Assembly: GCF_001074155.1 (NCBI RefSeq)
Contig: NZ_JUUZ01000010.1
Span: 43,962 to 107,961, forward strand
Reading direction: 5' to 3'
From: Streptococcus pseudopneumoniae
Lineage (GTDB): Bacteria; Bacillota; Bacilli; Lactobacillales; Streptococcaceae
DNA: 64,000 nucleotides
The notes under the pieces were generated by a model. The model was given only the letters and a program-made list of their open reading frames with translations. It searched no databases and was not told the origin of the DNA. The translations under genes and the position numbers were made by a program. This document shows, one piece after another, positions 25,064-33,150 of the stretch. Numbering within the stretch: the stretch's first letter is position 1; each line of letters starts with the position of its first letter.

Positions 25064-26344
25064 TTAGCGAATATCTAGGTAATCCAAGACCAATTCGCAG
25101 AACATCATGTTGGCCCATGAGAACCATTCGCGTGAGTAGAGTGTCGGATCATCTACGTGGAAGCTTTCGTGCATGACTCCAGTACCACCATCGCAGGCAA
25201 CCAACTGGTCTAATAGATGTTTTTTCTCAGCTTTATCTGTAGCTGTCAAGCCTTGGATAGATAGGGCAATCGGCCAGATATAACGATAGAAGGTATGAGA
25301 GCTTCCAAGTCCGCTAGCGTATTCTCCTTGGTAGAAGTAGGGATTTTCAGGGCTGAGAATGGTGCGACGAGTGGCTTGATACACTTCGTCATTGACATCA
25401 CAGTAACCAAGATATGGAGCAGCTAACAAACTTGGTACGTTAGGGTCGTCCATGATGCTAGCATTTCCTAAACCGTCTACTTCAAAGGCATAGATTTTCT
25501 CGCCCTTGCTGTTAGTCGTGTAGGCGTAATTTTCGATTCCTTCTTGGATTTCAGCTTGCAGACATTTAGCATCAGCAATGATGCTTTCACTATCAGCTAG
25601 ACTCAATGTAGCAAAGATTTCTTGGACATAACCTAAGACAACGACTGCAAACATATTGGATGGGATCAAGTAGCTATACTGACAGCAGTCATCGCTTGGA
25701 CGGAAGGCTGACCAGGTCATCCCTGTCACGGCAAAATCAGGTCCAAAACCATCATTAACCAAAGTGTCTTCCTTACGATCGGTATCACGGACGAAACGGT
25801 ATGGTGAGTTCTTGTGATCTTGCTCCACCGTCCAAAGATGAAGAATCTCCTTAGTCGCTGTAACAAAAGTTTCATCAAATTGGCTAGTCTCACCAGTTTC
25901 CTTCCAAAGGAGATAAGCCAATTGCAAGGGATAGCAAAGCGAATCCACTTCATACTTACGTTCCCAAATCCAGCCATTGAGGTCTGTATGGTCTGTCTCG
26001 TGATGACCCTTCCAGTTCTCCTCAATATTGAAAGAGTTGGCATAGGGATCCTTGAGAATCAAAGTCATCTGGCGTTTAACCAAACCAGCAATGGTCTGGC
26101 GCAAACGAGAATCTCTTTTTGCCACATGAAGGTATGGTCTAAGCTGAGCAGTAGAGTCCCGAAGCCACATAGCTGGGATATCCCCAGTTAATACAAAGGT
26201 CGAGCCGTCTTCTAAGATTTCAACTGTATTGTCTAAAGTGTCTGTGTAGCAACGCTCAAAGACATCGACCCATTCAGGATGTTCCTTGGCTCTCTCCGCC
26301 ACCTCATCTAGCCACTCTCTGACGATTTCTTTAGAATAAACCAT
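25064..26344 (-). CDS. Alpha-1,6-mannosidase, GH125
   Basis: A 426-residue metal-independent exo-alpha-1,6-mannosidase. The (alpha/alpha)6 barrel family is recognised from FVLTGDIPAMWLRDSTAQLRPYL (~50-72), YANSFNIEENWKGHHETD, WIWERKYEVDSLCYPLQLAYLLW, GMTWSAFRPSDDCCQYSYLIPSNMF, ASGLGSSHTFYRYIWPIALS and HESFHVDDPTLYSREWFSWAN, all closely matching the founding streptococcal enzyme (SP_2144 from memory). It is cytoplasmic, and is the first gene of the minus-strand glycosidase operon, divergent from GH92. It should remove the alpha-1,6 mannose of the N-glycan core. Confidence 0.94.
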   Translation of the reverse strand: MVYSKEIVREWLDEVAERAKEHPEWVDVFERCYTDTLDNTVEILEDGSTFVLTGDIPAMWLRDSTAQLRPYLHVAKRDSRLRQTIAGLVKRQMTLILKDPYANSFNIEENWKGHHETDHTDLNGWIWERKYEVDSLCYPLQLAYLLWKETGETSQFDETFVTATKEILHLWTVEQDHKNSPYRFVRDTDRKEDTLVNDGFGPDFAVTGMTWSAFRPSDDCCQYSYLIPSNMFAVVVLGYVQEIFATLSLADSESIIADAKCLQAEIQEGIENYAYTTNSKGEKIYAFEVDGLGNASIMDDPNVPSLLAAPYLGYCDVNDEVYQATRRTILSPENPYFYQGEYASGLGSSHTFYRYIWPIALSIQGLTATDKAEKKHLLDQLVACDGGTGVMHESFHVDDPTLYSREWFSWANMMFCELVLDYLDIR

Positions 26345-26448
26345 AAACTATTTTGCCTCTTTCAAACAGATTTTCATTTTCAGTATATAGCTTTTAGCCC
26401 AGAAAATATATACACAAATGTTAGTCATTATTCTACAAAATTGTTATA

Positions 26449-26468
26449 TTTAGAAGTCATTTTCTAAA
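26449..26468. promoter_or_regulatory. Inverted repeat in the GH125/GH92 divergent promoter region
   Basis: TTTAGAA-N6-TTCTAAA is a perfect 7-base inverted repeat covering the -35 zone of the GH92 promoter. A related block, AGTCATTATTCTA, lies 30 bases upstream, giving direct repeats of AGTCATTnTTCTA. It is a candidate operator for a regulator of both divergent genes; no canonical cre is seen here. Confidence 0.5.
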
Positions 26469-26481
26469 AGTATCCTTTTTC

Positions 26482-26490
26482 TGATATAAT
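26482..26490 (+). promoter_or_regulatory. Extended -10 promoter of the GH92 gene
   Basis: TGATATAAT is a perfect extended -10, 27 bases before the GH92 start codon; the start is preceded by AAGGAAA. Confidence 0.7.
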
Positions 26491-26516
26491 GTAGAAAACT
26501 ACAGAAGGAAATCGCT

Positions 26517-28601
26517 ATGAAACCGATACTTGAAACCATTGATACCCGCTTTGGCACCGCGAGCAAGCATGCCTTTTCTCGAGGAAATACCCTACCTTAC
26601 GCTGGAGTGCCTTTTGGGATGAATTACTTTGTTCCGCAAACTAGTGACCAGGAAGGGTCTTGGTTTTTTGATCCCCATCTTCCCATATTTAAGGGTGTTC
26701 GACTAACCCACCAGCCTAGTCCTTGGATTGGCGATTATTCTTGGTTACTACTGACTCCTGTTACAGGAGAAATCAGTGGAGACACCCTCTTCCATCGTCA
26801 GTCTTCTTATAACCTTGATTGTGCTATTTTCAATCCCCATTATCTCAGAATTTTTTCTGAGCGTTACCAGATTGAAACTCAACTCACACCTACTTGCTAT
26901 GGGGCTTCTATTCAACTAAGACAGATACAAGGCAAGAAGATCTCACTCTATCTGCATGCAGCTGATGATTTATCATTAGAGCAAGTAGATGAGCGTACTG
27001 TCAGCCTTGGTCAAAGCGGATTAACCGAAACCAACAAAAGTCCCCTCGTCATGTTTACTGCTCTCGCATTCTCTACGGATATTCTATCTATCAATCAAGT
27101 GGGGCAAGACTGGCATATCGACTTGGCTGGAGCAGAAGCTCTAGTTCAACTAGCTACTTCTTTTATTTCTAAAGAACAGGCCCTCTTTAATCTGCCTAGA
27201 AAAGAGTTTGAAGAAACGAAAACAGAGGCCAAAGAAAGTTGGGAAGACCTTCTAGGTCGTTTTGATGTCGTGGAAACCGGCTCTGTAGACCGAACATTTT
27301 TTGATCATTGTCTATACAGACTCTTTCTTTTCCCACAAACCTTCTATGAGATAAATGAGCAAGGCGAGACTATTCATATAGATCTTGCTTCAGGAACGAT
27401 CAAGCCTGGTCTACTCTATACCAACAATGGTTTTTGGGATACCTTCCGCACTTCATTCCCTCTCTTTGCCTTGATTATTCCAGAGTACTATCGTCAGTTT
27501 CTTGAAGGTTTCCTCAATAGCTATAGAGATACCGGGTATCTCCCTAAGTGGCTGGCTCCTGACGAAAGAGGAATGATGCCTGGGACTTTGATTGATGGCC
27601 TTCTTGCAGATAGTGCCTGCAAGGATATGGCACCTGAGTTTGAAGAAGAATTTCTCAAAGCCATGATTGAAACTGCTACTAAGGAAGATCCAAAAGCTAT
27701 CAACGGGCGACACGGCCTAAGCCAATACCAAGAACTGGGCTATTTATCCACAGACTACCACGAAAGTGTCAGTCATACGCTAGATTATGCCTACAGCGAT
27801 TTTTGTATCTCTACTTGTGCAGAAAAATTAGGTCAAGAAGAGCTAGCTCAAACCTATGCTCAATATTCTAAAAACTATCAGAATCTATTTGACCCTGAGA
27901 CAGGCTATATGAGGGCGCGTGATGTAGATGGCAACTTCCGTCCTGACTTTTCTCCCTATAGTTGGGGGCGTGACTACGCTGAGTGTTCAGCTATTCAAGC
28001 CAGTCTCGGTGTCCTACACGATATTTCTGGACTTAGCCAACTAATGGGTGGAAAAGAAGCCTTTAGCAACTATCTTTTGAAAGCTTGTCAAAGTCTCCCA
28101 CTTTTTGAAACGACGGGCTATGGATATGAAATTCATGAGATGAGCGAGATGGCAACAGCGCCATTTGGTCAACTAGCCATTTCCAACCAACCAAGCTTCC
28201 ACATCCCTTATCTTTTCCGCTACAGTAGTTATCCCCAATATACCAGTCTCTTAATCAAGACCCTCCGCCAAAAAGCCTTCCGAGCTAGCTGGGATGCTTA
28301 TCCAGGCGATGAGGATAATGGTAGTCTTTCGGCTTGGTATGTCTGGTCTGCTCTTGGGCTTTACCCAACCTGCCCAGGAAAAGCAAGTTATGACCTTGGG
28401 ATTCCACTCTTTGACCACCTTCGTGTTTATCTGGCAGAAAAAAATCAGTGGTTGGATGTTCGTACTCAGCAAAATCATGAACACTTCCACTTTGTCCAAG
28501 ACTGTCGACTGGACGGGAAAGAAAAACAAAGCATCAGCCATCAAGAATTACTCAATGCTCAAACCCTTAACTTTACCCTCGGCTGGTTACCGAAGCATTA
28601 A
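26517..28601 (+). CDS. Alpha-mannosidase, GH92
   Basis: A 694-residue calcium-dependent exo-alpha-mannosidase without a signal peptide. Family features are the N-terminal beta-sandwich (GNTLPYAGVPFGMNYFVPQT; NPHYLRIF) and the helical catalytic domain with WDTFRTSFPLFALIIPEYYRQFLEGFLNSYRDTGYLPKW (as separate strands), EMSEMATAPFGQLAISNQPSF and the highly conserved YPGDEDNGSLSAWYVWSALG followed by LYPTCPGKASYDLGIP. Glu/Asp of the latter are family catalytic or calcium residues. It is divergent from GH125 and would trim alpha-1,2-type mannose. Only one GH92 gene is present and no GH29 fucosidase follows, unlike the pneumococcal cluster as I recall it. Confidence 0.92.
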   Translation: MKPILETIDTRFGTASKHAFSRGNTLPYAGVPFGMNYFVPQTSDQEGSWFFDPHLPIFKGVRLTHQPSPWIGDYSWLLLTPVTGEISGDTLFHRQSSYNLDCAIFNPHYLRIFSERYQIETQLTPTCYGASIQLRQIQGKKISLYLHAADDLSLEQVDERTVSLGQSGLTETNKSPLVMFTALAFSTDILSINQVGQDWHIDLAGAEALVQLATSFISKEQALFNLPRKEFEETKTEAKESWEDLLGRFDVVETGSVDRTFFDHCLYRLFLFPQTFYEINEQGETIHIDLASGTIKPGLLYTNNGFWDTFRTSFPLFALIIPEYYRQFLEGFLNSYRDTGYLPKWLAPDERGMMPGTLIDGLLADSACKDMAPEFEEEFLKAMIETATKEDPKAINGRHGLSQYQELGYLSTDYHESVSHTLDYAYSDFCISTCAEKLGQEELAQTYAQYSKNYQNLFDPETGYMRARDVDGNFRPDFSPYSWGRDYAECSAIQASLGVLHDISGLSQLMGGKEAFSNYLLKACQSLPLFETTGYGYEIHEMSEMATAPFGQLAISNQPSFHIPYLFRYSSYPQYTSLLIKTLRQKAFRASWDAYPGDEDNGSLSAWYVWSALGLYPTCPGKASYDLGIPLFDHLRVYLAEKNQWLDVRTQQNHEHFHFVQDCRLDGKEKQSISHQELLNAQTLNFTLGWLPKH

Positions 28602-28609
28602 TAGATCAA

Positions 28610-28640
28610 ATCCCTTTGTCAAGCACAAAGGGGTTTTCTT
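28610..28640 (+). terminator. Terminator of the GH92 gene
   Basis: Stem CCCTTTGT-CAAGC-ACAAAGGG followed by GTTTTCTT, right after the GH92 stop. Confidence 0.8.
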
Positions 28641-28652
28641 ATCCATATAAAG

Positions 28653-28670
28653 TTATCCACAGGTTGTGGA
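28653..28670. other. DnaA-box-like doublet 1
   Basis: TTATCCACA, a consensus DnaA box (TTATNCACA), overlaps the inverted repeat TCCACA-GGT-TGTGGA (28656-28670), whose second arm reads TTTCCACAA on the other strand. Two facing boxes thus lie within 18 bases. Confidence 0.5.
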
Positions 28671-28856
28671 AAAAGATAGAATACTAACGCGCCTGAAAAG
28701 GATATAAAAGAACTCTCTCTCATTAAGTTTGACTAGCTCCTTAAGCCCCCCAAAAATCTACTCCTACAAAGATTACTAGTTACTAGTATATCGTAAATGA
28801 TTCCTGTCTCTTGTTTTCATACCACTTTATGATTGACTATCAAATTGATAAATAGT

Positions 28857-28876
28857 TTTCCACAGGTTGTGGATTA
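28857..28876. other. DnaA-box-like doublet 2
   Basis: The same 15-mer TCCACAGGTTGTGGA (28859-28873) recurs, here flanked so that the minus strand reads TAATCCACA, one mismatch from the DnaA box, and the plus strand reads TTTTCCACA. Confidence 0.45.
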
Positions 28877-28917
28877 TCTCAAATGATTTCTCCGGAAGTT
28901 ACCATTCCAAATTTGAT

Positions 28918-28948
28918 AAAATCCCCTCAATAGACTGAGGGGATTTTT
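28918..28948 (-). terminator. Terminator of polA (bidirectional)
   Basis: Stem AATCCCCTCA-N6-TGAGGGGATT, with T-runs on both strands, 20 bases after the polA stop. Confidence 0.85.
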
Positions 28949-28969
28949 GTCTTTAGTTTTAAACAAGCT

Positions 28970-31603
28970 CTACTTAGCTTCGTACCAAGTTACGCCTTCA
29001 TTTTCATCAGCAATCAGTGGCACACTGAGTTGAATGGCTTCTTCCATGGTTTGTTTGACAAGTTTTTTAATAGATGCCAATTCTGACTTAGGCACTTCAA
29101 GAACAATTTCATCGTGTACTTGTAACAGCATCTTAGTTTGATAACCACCTGCCACCAAGGCTTTATCTAGCTGAATCATAGCGATTTTGAGAATATCTGC
29201 AGCCGATCCTTGAATAGGTGAGTTGATAGCTGTACGCTCTGCAAAACCACGAATGTTAAAGTTACGCGAATTGATATCTGGCAACTCACGACGACGTTTG
29301 AAGAGAGTCTCTACATAACCCTTATCACGCGCCTCACGAACCACTTCATCCATGTAGTTTTTAATACCTGGGAAGCGTTCAAAGTAAGTGTCGATGTATG
29401 CTTTAGCCTCTTTACGGCTGATACCTAGGTTATTGGATAAACCAAAGTCTGAAATTCCGTAAACCACTCCAAAGTTGACAGCCTTGGCATTGCGACGGTC
29501 GTTTGGAGTCACATCCTCAGGACGTTCAATTCCAAAGACACGCATGGCTGTCGAGGTATGAATATCAGCTCCCTCTTGGAAGGCCTTGATTAAGTGCTCA
29601 TCTTTAGAGATATGCGCCAAAACTCGCAACTCAATCTGTGAATAATCCGAGCTGAGGAGGACACTGTCCTCCCATTCTGGTACGAAAGCCTTACGGATAA
29701 GGCGACCTTGTTCCAAACGAACAGGGATATTTTGCAAGTTTGGATCCACACTAGATAGACGACCTGTCTGAGTCAAATCTTGCACATAGCGCGTGTGAAT
29801 CTTGCCATCCGCTAAAATCCAATCCTGCAAACCAATCACATAAGTCGATTGAATCTTAGCAATCTGACGATAATCTAAAATTTTCTTGACGATTGGGGCA
29901 ATAGGAGCTAAGCGTTCTAGCACATCCACTGCTGTTGAGTAACCTGTCTTGGTTTTCTTGGTGTATTCTATAGGGAGACCTAGCTTTTCAAAAAGTAGTT
30001 CGCCCAACTGCTTAGGCGAGTTGATGTTGAACTCCTCACCAGCCAATTCATAAATCTCTTGAGTTAGCTTTTCAATGACAAGCTCATTTTCAGCTTGCAT
30101 CTCGAGTAGAGTTTCTTTTTTTACCTTGATCCCAGCGATTTCCATCTTAGCAAGAACAAGGGCCAGAGGTTGCTCCATGTCATAGAGAAGGTCTAATTGT
30201 CCGTTTTCACTTAACTTTTCAAGCAATACAGGCTCTGTCTCAACCAGCACAGCAACCTTACGAGCCAAGTGCTCCAAGAAGGTTTCTCTCTCAGGGATAG
30301 CTTTCTTGACACCCTTACCATAGAAGGTTTCATCATCAACCAAATAAGTTTGGCCGTAGAGACTAGCAATGGTTGAAATTTCATTATTCTCTACAGTAGA
30401 GAGAAGGTATTTGGCCAAGCGACTGTCAAAAGCAGGAGCCTGCAAGTCCAAACCAAAGCGATTTAAGAGAACTTTAGCTTTCTTAAAGTCATATACTTTC
30501 AGAGGTGTTTTTTCTAGAAAATCCTTAAAAATCGGATCCTGCAAGAGTTCCAGCTTATCTGTAGCATAGAGCTTGTCTCCGCATGACCAGGCAAAACCAA
30601 TCAAGTCATCTGTATGGTAGTTTTCACCAAAAAGTTCAAAGTGGAAGATAGAGTCGGCACTCAGCATATCTTCACTCACTTTGTCCACCATGGTGAAATT
30701 CAAAGTCTCAGATTGATTCGCCTGAGAAGCATTCAAGGCTTGTTTGAGCTGCTTAAAGCCCATCTCATCGTAGAATTTCCCAAGGTTTTCCACATTTGGT
30801 CCACTATAGACCAAATCATCTAGACCTATCTCGATTGGCGCTTTCGTGTCGATGGTAGCTAGTGTTTTAGACAGAAAGGCTTGTTCCTTGTCATTAACAA
30901 GATTTTCCTTCATCTTGGAAGCCTTCATGCCATCGATATTTTCATAAATACCCTCCAGCGAGCCATGTTCTAACAAGAGCTTGATCCCAGTCTTTTCACC
31001 AATCTTAGTCACCCCAGGGATATTATCTGACTTATCCCCCATGAGTGCCTTAAGATCAATAAACTGAGCTGGGGTAATTCCCATCTTTTCCATGAGATAT
31101 TCTGGTGTAAAGGCCTCAAACTCAGCCACACCTTTCTTAGAAATCTCAACCACTGTATGATCATCCGTCAGCTGAATCAAGTCCTTGTCTCCACTAACGA
31201 TCGTCACATCAAAAGAATCCTTTTCAGCCAAGCGACCAAGAGTTCCAATGATATCATCCGCCTCATACTGGGCTAATTCATAGTGGCGAATCCCAAGATG
31301 GTCAAGCAACTCACGAATGAAGGGAAATTGCTCACGAAACTCATCTGGAGTCTTAGCACGACCACCCTTATAATCAGCATACATCTCTGTACGGAAAGTC
31401 GTTTTCCCCGCATCAAAAGCAACCAAAATATGACTCGGTTGGACACGCTCCAGTAGGTGATTTAGCATCAGATGAAATCCGTAGATTGCATTGGTATGTA
31501 ATCCATTGTCATTTTTAAAACGATCCAGTTGCTGGTAAAGTGCAAAAAATGCCCGGAAAGCAACTGAAGATCCATCAATCAATAATAATTTTTTCTTGTC
31601 CAT
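28970..31603 (-). CDS. polA: DNA polymerase I
   Basis: An 877-residue family A DNA polymerase, the length known for pneumococcal Pol I. The N-terminal 5'-3' exonuclease/FEN domain is intact (LLLIDGSSVAFRAFFAL; VAFDAGKTTFRTEMYADYKGGR; VSGDKDLIQL; GVTKIGEKTGIKLL). The central 3'-5' exonuclease-like domain lacks the DxE-type catalytic residues, as expected for Gram-positive Pol I. The polymerase domain has DYSQIELRVLAHIS, the O-helix RRNAKAVNFGVVYGIS and LQVHDEIVLEVP. The start at MDKKKLLLIDGS fits the family N-terminus; a longer in-frame start 12 codons upstream has no support. Role: Okazaki fragment maturation and repair. Confidence 0.97.
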   Translation of the reverse strand: MDKKKLLLIDGSSVAFRAFFALYQQLDRFKNDNGLHTNAIYGFHLMLNHLLERVQPSHILVAFDAGKTTFRTEMYADYKGGRAKTPDEFREQFPFIRELLDHLGIRHYELAQYEADDIIGTLGRLAEKDSFDVTIVSGDKDLIQLTDDHTVVEISKKGVAEFEAFTPEYLMEKMGITPAQFIDLKALMGDKSDNIPGVTKIGEKTGIKLLLEHGSLEGIYENIDGMKASKMKENLVNDKEQAFLSKTLATIDTKAPIEIGLDDLVYSGPNVENLGKFYDEMGFKQLKQALNASQANQSETLNFTMVDKVSEDMLSADSIFHFELFGENYHTDDLIGFAWSCGDKLYATDKLELLQDPIFKDFLEKTPLKVYDFKKAKVLLNRFGLDLQAPAFDSRLAKYLLSTVENNEISTIASLYGQTYLVDDETFYGKGVKKAIPERETFLEHLARKVAVLVETEPVLLEKLSENGQLDLLYDMEQPLALVLAKMEIAGIKVKKETLLEMQAENELVIEKLTQEIYELAGEEFNINSPKQLGELLFEKLGLPIEYTKKTKTGYSTAVDVLERLAPIAPIVKKILDYRQIAKIQSTYVIGLQDWILADGKIHTRYVQDLTQTGRLSSVDPNLQNIPVRLEQGRLIRKAFVPEWEDSVLLSSDYSQIELRVLAHISKDEHLIKAFQEGADIHTSTAMRVFGIERPEDVTPNDRRNAKAVNFGVVYGISDFGLSNNLGISRKEAKAYIDTYFERFPGIKNYMDEVVREARDKGYVETLFKRRRELPDINSRNFNIRGFAERTAINSPIQGSAADILKIAMIQLDKALVAGGYQTKMLLQVHDEIVLEVPKSELASIKKLVKQTMEEAIQLSVPLIADENEGVTWYEAK

Positions 31604-31667
31604 ACACCCATTATAAAGGAAAGCAGGGAAAAATACCATTGCTAAGAGTTAGATTATCGATCAAGGC

Positions 31668-32789
31668 TTATTGGGATGTTTTTTCAACTCGCGCACCATT
31701 GCTATCAACTTGGAAACCATCGATAGTCGTATCTACTGCCAATTCTCCAGATGCGTTCACGTAATAATACTTCCCTGAAACCTGGAACCACTGACTAGCT
31801 TTCATAGCACCCGAGCTTTCGAGATAATACCAAATACCCTTATCCTTCAACCATCCTGTCTGCATTTCTCCAGATGATTTCAAGTAGTACCACTTGGAAC
31901 CGTCTTTTAGCCAACCTGTTCTCATTGAACCATTAGTTTGGAAATAGTACCAACTGCCGTTTATCTTTTTCCATCCAAGTGCGACTTTGCCATTTTCATA
32001 GTAGTACCAGATTATTCCCTGTTTTTCCCATCCATTCTTCGAGGTTACCGTTTTAATTAAGGGGATATAACGTCTGTTCCCACTTCTTGAAATATAACTA
32101 ATCCATCTATAGCCATCCTTTTCAAGAGTTTGATCATAATGAACACTCATTCCAGGTTCGTAGTAATCAATAATAGTAGATGTCAATGATGGCTGATTCA
32201 TAATAGCTGCCTTTTCTGTAAAGTAATGAGTTCCACTAGAAGCTAGTACAGATTGATAATTTCCTACACTAGCATTCCCCACATCTTTAAAATGAATGAA
32301 ACCAGTCATAGAGCTTGCTTTTACTATTCTACGATAATACGTTTCTGTATAATCGTAATTGTACTCCTCGATTTCAACCATGTCTCCAATCACGTTAGAA
32401 ACCCAAGCTACGTGGCCATGTGTTCCCCTCGTGCTCCAAGCAATAGCTCCAATCGCTGGTCTCTGGTCTACACGATATCCTTCTTTTTGAGCTCGGTATC
32501 CCCATTCCTTCGCATGCCCATAAGCAGCTGGTAGTTCAAATCCATTGACACTACTTAAACGAAAGGCAGCGAAAGATGTACACTGTCTGGAGTATAGACG
32601 CCATTTATCAATTTCTTGACTTCCATTTTTATAATAATAGGGATAATCATCTCCTCGTGCCAGTGAGCCGTTGTTTGCCTGATTGGCATGAACAGCTCCT
32701 CCACCAAACAAAAAAGCACCTGCTAACAGTAGGGAAGCTGTCCCCACTGTCGTTCTCTTAAGAAAAGTTCCCTTTTTACTATATGTCAT
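31668..32789 (-). CDS. CbpD-like choline-binding CHAP murein hydrolase
   Basis: A 373-residue secreted cell-wall hydrolase. Signal peptide ~1-35 (KRTTVGTASLLLAGAFLFGG, cleavage near AVHA-NQ). The CHAP domain covers ~45-165 with catalytic C70 (YSRQCTSFAAF) and H126 (GTHGHVAWVS). A single SH3b domain follows (~186-246; GTHYFTEKAAI...YDQTLEKDGYRWISY). About five choline-binding repeats (~253-365; e.g. GWKKINGSWYYFQTNGSM, GWLKDGSKWYYLKSSGEM) end the protein. It resembles pneumococcal CbpD, the competence-induced fratricide enzyme, which as I recall has two SH3b domains. AAGGAG precedes the start. A canonical ComX box is not present upstream. Confidence 0.88.
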   Translation of the reverse strand: MTYSKKGTFLKRTTVGTASLLLAGAFLFGGGAVHANQANNGSLARGDDYPYYYKNGSQEIDKWRLYSRQCTSFAAFRLSSVNGFELPAAYGHAKEWGYRAQKEGYRVDQRPAIGAIAWSTRGTHGHVAWVSNVIGDMVEIEEYNYDYTETYYRRIVKASSMTGFIHFKDVGNASVGNYQSVLASSGTHYFTEKAAIMNQPSLTSTIIDYYEPGMSVHYDQTLEKDGYRWISYISRSGNRRYIPLIKTVTSKNGWEKQGIIWYYYENGKVALGWKKINGSWYYFQTNGSMRTGWLKDGSKWYYLKSSGEMQTGWLKDKGIWYYLESSGAMKASQWFQVSGKYYYVNASGELAVDTTIDGFQVDSNGARVEKTSQ

Positions 32790-32817
32790 TCATTCTCCTT
32801 CGAATAGATAAATTTTT

Positions 32818-32839
32818 GAGGTTGACCTCATTTATATCA
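32818..32839 (-). promoter_or_regulatory. Promoter with operator-like repeat of the CbpD-like gene
   Basis: Minus strand: TGATATAAA (32839-32831), an extended -10, followed one base later by the inverted repeat GAGGT-CA-ACCTC (32829-32818), which covers the expected transcript start. Just above lies TTCGAATG (32845-32838), only 6 of 8 bases matching the ComX box TACGAATA. Confidence 0.5.
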
Positions 32840-32850
32840 TTCGAAAGAAA

Positions 32851-32880
32851 AAGAAAAAAGTGAGAAAACTCCCACTTTTA
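32851..32880 (-). terminator. Terminator above the CbpD-like gene
   Basis: Minus-strand hairpin AAAAGTGGGAG-TTTT-CTCACTTTTTTC ends the veg transcript 3 bases after its stop codon. Confidence 0.75.
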
Positions 32881-32883
32881 AGC

Positions 32884-33150
32884 TTAATCCAAATAGTGAA
32901 TCAAATTCTTTTCCGTTAAAATATCAGAATAGGTGAAGGATTCAACGTAGACGTTGGCCTGTTTGTCCCCTTCAACATCCCCAAATTCAACAATAAAGAG
33001 CGATGGATAGACTTCAATAAGTCTTCCTAAGCGATTCTTTTGGCGTTTACGACCATTTTCCAAGGTCATTTCCACGACTTGTCCTTCATGCGCCTTGATT
33101 TCTTCTTTGATTTTTTTCATCTTGGCTACATCTGTAAATGCATCTGTCAT
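32884..33150 (-). CDS. veg: Veg-family protein
   Basis: An 88-residue small protein of the Veg (DUF1021) family. It reads MTDAFTDVAKMKKIKEEIKAHEGQVVEMTLENGRKR...GRLIEVYPSLFIVEF, the conserved core of these Sm-like beta-barrel proteins. B. subtilis Veg affects biofilm gene expression, but its molecular role is unclear. The start overlaps the dnaB stop by 4 bases (ATGA), so it is translationally coupled to the replicative helicase gene. Confidence 0.9.
   Translation of the reverse strand: MTDAFTDVAKMKKIKEEIKAHEGQVVEMTLENGRKRQKNRLGRLIEVYPSLFIVEFGDVEGDKQANVYVESFTYSDILTEKNLIHYLD

Larger units (their letters stand above)
28602..28969. other. Convergent intergenic region with DnaA-box-like doublets
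   Basis: A 368-base gap between two converging genes, so no promoter is required. It holds the GH92 terminator, two copies of the 15-mer TCCACAGGTTGTGGA about 200 bases apart, an ACTAGTTACTAGT repeat near 28776, and the polA terminator. No small gene was recognised. Confidence 0.6.

Noticed and set aside
32838..32845. ComX box for the CbpD-like gene (TTCGAATG)
   Set aside because: Only 6 of 8 bases fit, and the T-rich stretch above is the tail of the veg terminator; kept only as a weak possibility in the findings.
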